Origin: Axinella damicornis
Taxonomy: Eukaryota > Porifera > Demospongiae > Axinellida > Axinellidae
Assembly: GCA_963931865.1 (NCBI GenBank)
Contig: OZ007511.1
Coordinates: forward strand, 9,464,824 to 9,528,823
Direction of reading: 5' to 3'
DNA: 64,000 nucleotides
Both the position numbers and the translations under genes were made by a program. The notes below the pieces were generated by a model, which made no database searches, was not told the DNA's origin, and worked only from the letters and a program-made list of their open reading frames with translations. Below, piece by piece: positions 36,501-48,500 of the stretch. Numbering within the stretch: position 1 is the stretch's first letter; the number at the start of each line of letters is the position of its first letter.

Positions 36501-39500
36501 TGGCTACTGATCTGTTGTCCCTCCAAGAGCACTGCTTCCTACACATCATTAGTCACTTAGAGAGTTACCCTTGTCATGAACTGGCCCTACTCCCCAAGCA
36601 CTGGCGGCAAGCTCTACTCAGAACTGTAGCTCCCATACATGTGTACCGGCTTGAGAATACGGCAGTGGCAGACACCATTGAGACCGAAGACATATGGGAG
36701 GAGATGAGCCACTTAACTGACAGCGTGTGGGCCTCGTATAGCATAATGGACTCACAATTTGATTCTCTGCATGACCGGTACGTATCATACATATGCCACC
36801 TCCTCTTCAATGAGCAAAACCGCTCATATGTTGTCAATCGTGTCACTCAGCTGCTATTTGCGGTCCACACGAGCAGGCTTGACAATGACATCACAAAATC
36901 CCTCACACACCACATTCAGTCCTTGTTCATTGCCCTCCCACCGTACTACCTCGTGCCTTTCCGCTGTCCCGTGAGTACAGAAGTAGAAACAATTTCTCTA
37001 CTGGTGGAAACTGGTGCACTTCCAAAAGTTCTGGAGATTTATGTGGGCCACTTATTGCACACTGAACTCTGGAAAGAGAGAAACAAAATAATTCTTGGCC
37101 GGCTTTTAGGTGCTGTAAGAAGCTTAAAGATATATTGTAGCAGAAACAACTCTGCTGCTAAAGGACTTCTAAAACTAGTCACAGAAAGCACGAAAGATGG
37201 TCTACGGTGGCTTGAAATATGTGAAGCAACGGTTGCTACAGTATGGTGCATTTCACCACTATTAACAGCACCCATTGGATACCAAGGACTCACAAAACTT
37301 CACCTTTGTATGCGTCAACATGGATTTGAGATTGGTCCAGAAATAGCAGATATCATATTCCACCAATTGAACTCACTTGAGAGCTTATCACTGAAACATT
37401 TCTGGTCAGACAGCGTCAGCAACATGGAAGATTTTGTTCAGCAGTCGTAGCCCTCATAGGCCAGCCACAGTTCCAGCGATTAAAACTGGAGCATTTTATC
37501 GGCTTTCCGCTGGAGGCTGTGCAGTTGATCATCCATGCCCAGCTTTCCTCTTCTCCATTCAAGACCCAGTACGTATATACATTTTGAGCACATGCGGATG
37601 ACTGGCTCAAAGGACACAAAGCAGGTCCCGGCCAACGTCGATTCTTCTAGTTGCAAAGAAAGTGGGCCCCACAAGCATCTGTATCTCACGAGTGTTACCT
37701 TCCCACTTGATCTACTGGAATGGATCAACAGCATTAACTGTGTCTACTTAAACACGCTAGACTTTTATGATGTCACACTGGATCCAAAACCTGTGGTTCC
37801 AGCAGAGTACATTTCCGAGTGTGTCACAGCTCATCCCAACTTACATGTGACGAATCTCAGATTCGTTCAAAAATAGTGAGCATGTTCATGCCATTCCCAA
37901 CGACCAGGAAGCCATGACTTCCTGGTTGCTGTGGTGCACCACGGCGACCAGTAAGTCACCTCGGTGACCAGGAAGTCGCCACAGAGACCGGGAGGTCGCC
38001 TCGGTGATCAGGAAGACCCCTCTCCAACAGTGAACCAGTAGTAGGACATCATTATAGAATTTTACTTGATAATGTACAGAATTGTGTCTTCCTGTTTGGC
38101 AACCCAAACGTTGGCACATACGTATCAAATCTCTATGACATCATGAAACAAGTCCAGGTACCTGGAGTGTATGGGCCGACCATGTCAGCTATCACGGGAC
38201 ATCAAAGTCCACAGGCCTGTGGGTCCATATGTACCAAAGCAGCTCCTGACTGCAGATACTAGGATACATGACTCATTACTAGAGAAGGGTGTTTTAACCG
38301 GGCTCTGATCACCTCAGTTGCATCTCAGTGCCTCCACTATGGCAATCCAGGAATGAGCACACAAGTACAGCCTATTACTGTACCCTCGCGAAAGAGCGCT
38401 CACCCCCCACTTTTGACAGACAATGGATGTGCTGGGAGGGCTCTGACGTACACATGCTTGCTGCTCACTGCTCAGCTCCTCTTAATTGTTTGTTGTAAGA
38501 CAAAGCTGGGCGCTCTTTCAGGGTTGAATGCAGAAACACTTGAAAGAGCGCCCACACACGTAAGGTGCATGGGCACTCTTGGGCGAGAGTACGGTAGTAT
38601 CAAAACCTGTCAGGCATAATAACAACAGTTTCTTAGCTTGGGGTTGCTATTGGAGTGGGAATACTAGGGTGTATCCATAGGCTCCAGGGAAAGAATTCAG
38701 CAGTTAATTCGAACTCGACAAAGTACCCTTGCAGTCACCATGTGCACATTTGTGACTCTAACCACACCCATCCATTGTCAGGATGCTGGAAAACCCGGAA
38801 CGGTCAGGAACGGAACGGAACGGAACCGGAAGTAGTAATTAGTGTTTCCTCGTGTAGAGAAACTAGTTTGCTCAGTACTTTGGATCGTTGCCTCCTGCAG
38901 GGAAGTCAGACAACAGTTTAGTCTCGCGAGTTGGCTGGGTTGCACAGTATTTTGAAGCCACGAAGCGTTAGCGAGGTAGCCGCGCGGGTCCAAGTCTTCC
39001 GGCAGCATGCAACGACCTCAATTTCGAGGATGAAACTCGACCTGAACGAGGCGTTTCACGGTGCTAGGGAAGTCAGAGAGCTGGGCCAAGCGAGTGCGAG
39101 TAATCTATACTACAAAGAGCATCGAGCACTAATTATTCTACGTCCTTGAGGCTCGCCCCCTGCTCTGCTTACAAGCTTGACATAAACGCAACACGCTAAG
39201 TACATGCAGATACAGTAGCGATAGAGACAGTACCTTTGCTGAAGCTACTTCAGGTCCCACGAAACTCCTCCAGCAGCTGCCTGTAAGTGCACATCCGAGT
39301 CTTTATAATTTAGCTAAGTCGCTCTACGTACTACAAATGTTGATTATCGCTATACGTATGTTACTTCCGGTTCCGTTCCATTCTGTTCCTGACCGTTCCG
39401 GGTTTTCCAGCATCCCTCCATTGTCAAGCTTTCACTCACTAATCATGGCTCTCGGCCAACAACCACCCGTACAGACTGAGAAATTGAGGGCTGCAAGGTG

Positions 39501-42500
39501 GGAGGACTGTTTTGTAACGCCAAAGGAGGAGAGAAATGGTCAACCAAGTGCCATCCAAGGGCTTTCTACAGCCCCATGCCAATCTCATGACTTTTTGTTG
39601 AAGTCATTGGTGGTTTAAGGGTTAACTGTGTTTCATTCCAAAGGATTCATGATCTAGGATAAATTAATGGTCTTTTCCTTTCTGAAACCAGAGATGCATA
39701 CTTGTAGCGTTCCTACGTAGCACACCTCCTACGTAACTCCCTGCAACTGTACAATTTCATTGACAGCTGTACTGAGATATCAAAAATCAACCAACCCATC
39801 TGTTTTAGTAATAATAACAATGGGTATAATACAAACTGAGAGCTAAGCAGTGCAGGGCATACACCTTTGAGTATCACAACAGTTAGACAATGTATGCACA
39901 CAGGTGAATATTGTAACAGGAGGACAATGCTGGATCTACATACCAACAGACATTACACACGAACCATCACTTCTTATATGTACGCACATGTGGGAACCAA
40001 AACTGCTTGATTAACTTGGCTGGGATATTTGCTCGGATAAATCGTAATTTCTTCATCCAATTGCCACCACTGTGAATGCACAAAAGATCCCAGCACTCTG
40101 ATCCACAGCGAGTTGTCGTCGACACTGCCACCTTGTCGAACATCAAGGTAAGATTCTTTGAGAGGGATTTAGTGTAAGCAGTTGCAAGTATTTCAACAGC
40201 TTCAGAAGGTAGGCCAACCACTTCAAACAGTTTCAGTTTCTTACAATGGGGCTGGACCATCACCTCAGCGAGAGACATATACAGATCCTTCATCTCACTC
40301 TCACTGTCACAAAAGAATCGACCTACTGCTAAACTTTCCAACGAGTGGAGCTGAGTATGGATCACAGTTGCCAAGCTAGTGCCGACATTCCATCCCATCT
40401 CACCACCCCACTTGAAAGCTATGGAGAGAACCCTCAGACTGTTGAAGGCATTGGACGCAGAGAAAAGAGGAGCAATGGTGGGCACTAGCAAGCTTACTAC
40501 ATCCTCGATCTCTAAACATTTAAGTTCAGAGTCAGGGTTCTCAATAACGGACTTCAACAGGAAGTACGAGGGGAGGATGGTGGAATGTCGATCTGTACAG
40601 TGTACGATAATTCTCTCGATCTTACTCAGAAAGACAGCAAGGACGCCACTATCTCTCTCTTGCCACAAAGCAGAATTAATCAACGAGTTTGTGCACACTT
40701 GCAGACATGTAGGATGAGCGTTGGCACTGACCAAGTACCTGGTGATGTCCATTTCAGAAACTGGTGGAGAGCACCTGGGGATGAAATAGTCTGCGCTGGG
40801 GTTCTGCACAAAATAGAGCAAGTGAGGTCCAACACCGGTATCCAGTCTTTCTTTGTGGATTCCAAACACTGTTTCATAGTACAAGATTGGATTATGGGTG
40901 CTACTACAGTCAAATGCACGAGTGAACAGCAGTTCCGTCGTGTATCGGATAAATGACTCTCCCATGCTGTCACCAGGGAAGTCAAGATTGCACCATGGAA
41001 GCATTCCAGTCTCACTGATTTCTTCCCAGATGCAAGCTGTATTGATGCTACTAGCGACCTTTGTGTGGTCCAACAAGCAAAGGTGAACCGGAGCAACACT
41101 CCTCAGGAGGTCAAGTCTCAAGGGCTCGGGCAACAGGGCTAGCTCTTGAAGTGGGTATTCCTTAACGTGGCTGACTAAGTACAAAAGACAGAGATCGCGG
41201 AGACAGAGAGGGCTGTGCTCCACATGGTCTTGGCCCTGGACTACTGCCATTGCAGGAGTACTATCAGCCAGCACAGATAAATTCAAGGTCATGATGGTAT
41301 TATTCTGTAAGTGATATCATACAGAAGAATAATTATACTGTACCACTATGATAGAGAAGTTTCAAATGACAGTCACACATAAATTTAGACAGAGAATATT
41401 ACAGCACATACTGGGATGGTAATGCCATATAGTCACACCTGAAATACGTATATCTCAGGGAACACCAATGCGAAACGAATGGCACAACTTCTAGCATGTC
41501 TTCCTCACAAAAATCAAAGCTAGCAAACGTGCGTAGCAAAGTCAGCCAATCAAGCCTTTGTACACAGCCAATCCAGTACAAAAATACTTAGTTACATACT
41601 GTGCAGGGTCTACTCATTTTGCTATTGCCTCTGGCTACTAGGAACCAGCACCATGCTACCAACACCCGCCATTGTTATTGCGAGAAGAGGTTCATCATTC
41701 AGAACCTACTGAAGCTTTGCATACAGACAACCCAAAACAGCCAATCCTACCTGGGCACAAACTTACTTTTTTGTGGTGTGTACAACAAGTGGCTTTTTTC
41801 TTTTGTTTCAGTTTAACACAGCACCTCTTCTCCCTAGAACCATATATATCCACACTACACCTCCTCTCCTACTCCTAGAGCAAAGGCTAACCCTGGACTC
41901 CACTTGTAACCATACATGCATGTACTTAATTGCCTTTCCTTTGATGTTAAGTACATATTGGCTAGTAGGGTTTCTAACAAATTAGCTACTAAAATAATCA
42001 CACAAATACAGATTCCCAATTGTTGCTGTGTAGAAGTAGGTATGTCTTGCAATCATAATAATTATACAAACATGCATAGCTCACAATCACACACCCAGGG
42101 CATCCACAAAATGATGCACTTCATAAAACCACTTCAGTTACTCCGCCGGATCCCTACCACATACTAATCAAAGCTATGGAAAACACAATCTGGAAGACCT
42201 GAGTAAAACTTCACAGCTTTAGAAATGTAATACGCACAAACTAAGCTGTCTTTACAAGAAGATGTCTGCTTCTTCAAAACCAGGCTTTTGAAGAAGCCTC
42301 CAGATCCTCCAATTCTCAGAAGACACCTTACGATTCTGCTGAGGTCTTCTGGAACAACATTAAGTTTTCGGGAGCTTCATTTGTAAATCTGGTGCAGTGA
42401 CGGAAATATTTCCACAAATGGGCGCCATTTTTAAAGACGCGTACTGCACGTTTGTGGCTTTACTACAGTGTCCTGATGAAGGACATTGGAGTCCTATTGG

Positions 42501-45500
42501 ACATTGATGAACGAGGATCAGTGTACTGCTATGATGGCGGTTAATTGATCAAGATCAGTGTACTGCTATGATGGCGGATAATTGATCAGGATCAGTGTAC
42601 TGCTATGATGGCGGATAATTGCTCAAGATCAGTGTACTGCTATGATGGCGGATAATTGATCAGGATCAGTGTACTGCTATGATGGCGGATAATTGATCAA
42701 GATCAGTGTACTGCTATGATGGCGGTTAATTGATCAAGATCAGTGTACTGCTATGATGGCGGATAATTGATCAAGATCAGTGTACTGCTATGATGGCGGA
42801 TAATTGATCAAGATCAGTGTACTGCTATGATGGCGGATAATTGATCAAGATCAGTGTACTGCTATGATGGCGGATAATTGCTCAAGATCAGTGTACTGCT
42901 ATGATGGCGGTTAATTGATCAAGATCAGTGTACTGCTATGATGGCGGATAATTGATCAAGATCAGTGTACTGCTATGATGGCGGATAATTGATCAAGATC
43001 AGTGTACTGCTATGATGGCGGATAATTGATCAAGATCAGTGTACTGCTATGATGGCGGTTAATTGATCAGGATCAGTGTACTGCTATGATGGCGGATAAT
43101 TGATCAAGATCAGTGTACTGCTATGATGGCGGATAATTGATCAAGATCAGTGTACTGCTATGATAGCGGATAATTGATCAGGATCAGTGTACTGCTATGA
43201 TAGCGGATAATTGATCAAGATCAGTGTACTGCTATGATGGCGGATAATTGATCAAGATCAGTGTACTGCTATGATGGCGGATAATTGATCAAGATCAGTG
43301 TACTTCTATGATGGCGGATAATTGATCAAGATCAGTGTACTGCTATGATGGCGGATAATTGATCAGGATCAGTGTACTGCTATGATGGCGGATAATTGAT
43401 CAAGATCAGTGTACTGCTATGATGGCGGATAATTGATCAAGATCAGTGTACAGCTATGATGGCGGATAATTGATCAAGATCAGTGTACTGCTATGATGGC
43501 GGATAATTGATCAAGATCAGTGTACTGCTATGATGGCGGATAATTGATCAAGATCAGTGTACTGCTATGATGGCGGATAATTGATCAGGATCAGTGTACT
43601 GCTATGATGGCGGATAATTGATCAAGATCAGTGTACTGCTATGATGGCGGATAATTGATCAAGATCAGTGTAGCAATAAGTTTCTTGCAAGATCTATGTC
43701 AATTGAGATCAACATCCATCTTTCAGAAGGAAGAAGCACAAGCATGGTGCGTATGATTCAGTACAGGGATACAGGGCTGAGGCAAGAATACCAGAAACAA
43801 AAAAACTACTTTGCTATGTAATTACCTTGCTATTACGTACACAAACAGATGACATAAAAGAATGACACAGATGATACTAGGGTATCCTGGTACCCTCCGA
43901 AATACAGAGTAGACCTGACTGACAAATGTCAGGTGGCCATATTGCAGTACGCCGTACTGCAATATGGCACTGTTATCCTCAGATATAGTTCCACAAAGTC
44001 TAAGTATCTGTTTCCGTATTGCAGTATGTGGTACTGCAATATGGTACCGTTACCCTCCAATGAAGTTCCACAACAGTCTACATGATACAATGTACGTATT
44101 AGCCTCGTTCCCAGGCCGCGTGGGCCTGGGAATGAGGTTATGTATGTAAGAACCCAAGGATGCATTGCAATACTTTGTAATGCAATATGGCACCAATACC
44201 CCTTACTTTGAATTCTGCAAAAGTCAATATATTCTGCACGATACAATGTGTGGCTATGCTGCAATATACGTACTTTTGTAATACAAGTGGGCACCAAGGC
44301 AATGTACAAGGCCATAGCCACAACTTTTGAAGTGCTGAGGTCGAGCAGTGTTGGATGCAGGCACTGCGTCATAAAGCATGTGAAGTGCACTCACAAGGGG
44401 AGTTTTGGGGGCATGCATAGAGAGGGCATGGCTCTGCTCGCATGCGTATGAACAAGACCTAATTTATACGTGAATTAAAGCACAGAAAGGGGCTTCCCAA
44501 ATGGTCGCCACAAAGTCCTTGGGATGATGAGGGGGGGGGGGGGGGGGGGGACGGCTTTTCAGGAAGACTAGAAGAGTCGCTTTCCAATGATTCACAACCA
44601 TCTTAGCATCGACCTTGAAGCTTGCATGTGGCTGCCGATGGTCTGCCAGGCACCCCACCAATACTTTGTGTGCGCAAGAAACTTTTGGTGCCCCCAAAAG
44701 GGGTCCTGTTGAACCGGACCAACCGTACTGGTGTAATGTAAAAACTAGATATGTACCGTATTGAGTGCACAACAGGATGTATTGCATGAGGCGCTGGTCG
44801 AGGGGAGCATACAGCACCATGGGAGGGCAAAGTGCTGTATTTGTCTCCAGACCACACTCTGAGCGCCAACAGTGCATGAGACTTGTGGTGCAGTAACTGG
44901 TTTAATGCAACATATTACATGTGGGAGCACTGTTTCCAGTGCTATATTTTCTGGGGGATATTATATAGCACACAGTATGGAACTTCGGAATGATCAGTAT
45001 GGTATATCTGAGTACGGGGTATATTTGAGTATGGGATAACTTACTTTCTTGAGTATTCTGGTCAACCAGTAGCACAGAGAACACCTCGAGCTCATCACAG
45101 TAATCTGGCGGGAGACCAGGGACCCCACTCGGGAGAGGGCTGATGAGGAGGTTACTCACAGTTGTGCTGGCACTGAAGTAGATGGGTGTGGAGGGGAGAG
45201 AGGAACATGACAGGGGGGAGGAAGTTTGAGGTGGGAGAGAGGGAGTACCTTAATTGTGCTATATATTTGCATCACCAAAATTAATCTTCCAGGCAAGGCA
45301 ATAATACGCTCCACTGTCTGTCACATGCACACAAGGCACAAGGCTACTGCAAGGATGGGCGCTCATTCAAGTAAACTTTGACCCGAGCCAAAAGTGGGGG
45401 GTGGGCACTCTTTAGAGAGTGGGTGAGAGTACGGTAATTACCCCGTGCGCATGCGCAGCAGGGGGTAGAGTGATTGGTTTGTCCATCAGTCTGTCTGTCT

Positions 45501-48500
45501 GTCTGTCTGTCCATACAGTTACAGTTAAAAAGTTACAGCAATGAAAGCCTTGTTGAGACTTTAGTTCACAATACAATCGTCAGAATTCAGAAATCACTAG
45601 CGTCTACATAACTCACACACCTGAATCCACTCGAGAGGCACAGAAAAGCGAGCAAAACTCCAAAATTCTAATTTATACAACTTAACCACACCCTCTTTCT
45701 AACATTACTGCCACAACTTACGGTATCTCATATCATAATATCGTGCATGCTACCTGCATGCACTCCGTATACTTATAGCTAGTATAGCTCATCGTGCATG
45801 CTGCTAGCGCTGTAGCCTACCTGGATCATGTCTGAAGTATGAGGCTTAGAACTAATAAAACGCCTTCTTTCAAGGCCAGACAGACGGCAGAACAGAAAGA
45901 GAGGCTACGCAAAGATGCCAAACGAAAGTGCACTGAACGCCAAACAGAGTCTCCACACAGAAGAGAGAAGTAGCAAGAACTCTTGACAGTAATGCACGGG
46001 GTACGTGCTCTCATGAGCACCTCTAGTTATGTATGTTGTTGTACGTACCTCGGTCTGATGGGGCTGAATGTTCCTTGCTTGTCTTTACTGGGAGAATCCA
46101 CTCTCGTCGATATCACCGCAAAAGTGTGGCTGGAGTCCTGGTAGGCAATATGCCTGGAATGAAAGACAAGTACAGTGCATATCAATCACCATGGAGTATG
46201 TATTATGAGTGGGGGACATTAGAATGTAGCTGGGAGGTGGGAACTACATGCACATATATACGTTGATACCTATTCTGAACACAGCATTGTGTTATGCACG
46301 TATTGATTACCTGCATGTGTATTACGTAATCTACTTCGTATATTTGTGTAGTCTGGGTATGCAACCTGTGCATAGATCCAGAACATTCCTAGCCTCAAAG
46401 TGGGGGTATTGAAGTCAAAGTGGCTGATGTCGAACAAGATGGCTGATGAGAATGCAAACGACCTCACTGCAGGGCAAAGGGAGCAGTACTTCCAACTACT
46501 GTCAGAGTACGTATGCAGACATCTTTGCCGAGGATGGTGAGCTGGGTTGGACTAACAAAATGTACACAACCAAGCTGACCTGTGGGTGCACAGGGTACCT
46601 GTTGCCATAGGGAGACGTCAAGAAGCTGCTCACGGATATGAGCAACAAGGATGTGATACAACCCTCACTCAGTCCATGGGCATCTCCGATGGTAGTCACC
46701 GGTCGTGCATTGGCTACCACAGGATAAATGTGGTAACCTAGAAGGATTCCTACCCCTTTCCCCGAATTGACGACACCTTGGACCCACTAGTTGGTTCTCA
46801 CTAGTCCTCCACTCTTGACATGGTGGGTGGGTCTTGGTTTGTATGAGTTTAAAGTCGTGCCATTTGGTTTATGCAATGGGTATTGGCTGGTCTAGCGCCT
46901 GCGCAGTGTTTTTGGTGTACACTGATGATGTCATCATGGTGGACACTCCTACAGTGATGCTCTCCCTGGAATTTGCGGGACGTTTTTCAGTCAATGAGGG
47001 GAGCTGCTGAAGACCAGCAATTGTGTGCATTTTCCCAAGAAAGGTATTCGACATGTACCTTGCACACGAAGTCTCTCAGGAAGGAGAAGCAATGGGCCTC
47101 ATGAACACTGACCAGGTAGCCTCTTGGCCAGTTCCACAGTCGGCCAAAGAAGTCCAACAATTTCAATTTCTAGGGCTAGCCAACTACGTACTACTGTCGT
47201 TTACGTTAGAGACTCTGCAACATTGCTAAGCCACTATACACACACTTACGCATTTGAATGAACACTTGAATGCCAGGGAGTGTTCACAGAGTTACATCAG
47301 AGCCTTTGCTCTGCTCCTGAGTACACCATGTGGTCTACGAACAGATATTTCAGGATCTCAGCTACCAGAATCTTCATCTTGGAACTCTTTCATACGTATT
47401 GGTTATAGGTTATTCGGTCGGTGGAAGCTTACTCAATTCCATGCCAGGAAGCTGCTGTCATTGCAAAGAAGCTCGTGGATGGAATGTTTTGCAGTTACTT
47501 TCACCAACAGAGCAGCTAGTACATTGTGCAGCTGCATTGAGCAGGGACGTCAGTTGGAGTACAGACTTTTCTGAGGTGTGCAAGCTGTTGTGCATCGTAC
47601 GTAATACTCAAACGATGCCCTACCACCTGGCTCATCGAGTGACGGAATAGAAGACTGCTGCAGAGCTTGGTTACTTCTGTCGAAGATCATCCAGAGAAGT
47701 ATTTTTTATGTCGTTTGAGTGAAGCGAATTAGACAGATTATAAGCTCTCATCGGTAGATGGAGCATCCTTCTCCCTGACGGTCGGTTCACAAACCAGTGT
47801 ACCCGCGCCACCAACGACAGTCAATGGCTACGGACGGTGGTGAGGGGTCAAGCTCAGCAAGTCAGTTGGCGGAAGTACTGAGCGCCGTTCACAGAGTTGA
47901 AACCAACTTCAACGAAAAGATTTCACAGCTGCATTTTTGATATTCTCATCACTCCGTGAGGAGCACTTCAATAAACTCCTTCCGAGGCTCAAAGTGGGGC
48001 AGCACGCTAGGCTTCTGAAGATGTGGGAAAACTGTAACACATCTCGTGAGGTAGGACAGCTCTTCGCAATTACCATGGTAGTGACGCGAAGTACATGTAG
48101 ATATTGTGCATCTAGTGAGCTCCTGGGTTAGAAATGCATTATTTGTTTTTTGCTTTTGCAATTTTAGGCCAGCCTGTGAGTCTTCCTCTCGGTCACGATC
48201 GTCTTCGTCCCGTTTTTTCCCTCTACCATGGTCACCATCTGTAACACTCCCTTTAAAGTCACAAGGCTTTCCACTGCCACCGCGGTCCTCTCCATCTTTT
48301 CTGCCTCCGCCAAAGATTCAGGCTACAATGCTAGAGGGCCCTCTACAGCCAGCTCCTGTTGCTAAGAACCCTGAGGGTATGTATGTTTCTAGTAGACTAG
48401 TGGAAAAGTGCATGTGTTCTGTGCCCTTGTACCTCATATGTAAGCCATAATTATGTAACGGAAGCATGTCAGCCACGCACACAATTAATATTCCTTGTGG

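Larger units (their letters stand above)
20656..45044 (-). other. Giant DDB1 intron (24.4 kb) hosting other genes
   Basis: Bounded by the e15 donor (exon base 45045, then GTAAGT on the minus strand) and the e16 acceptor (CACAG before 20655). The open codon of e15 (A) is completed by e16 (TC) to give the Ile expected in the segment before LHAYQ, so both sides belong to one transcript. Inside are an intact DED gene on the same strand as DDB1, six copies of an F-box-like/LRR-like family on both strands, two satellite arrays and many TIR elements. Such a nested gene neighbourhood is unusual for DDB1. Confidence 0.85.

Noticed and set aside
42516..43672. CRISPR-like array
   Set aside because: The 37-bp units are directly tandem with no unique spacers, and the genome is eukaryotic.
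47023..47650. Separate small genes in the gypsy region
   Set aside because: They are frame fragments of the decayed Ty3/gypsy polymerase and neighbouring sequence.
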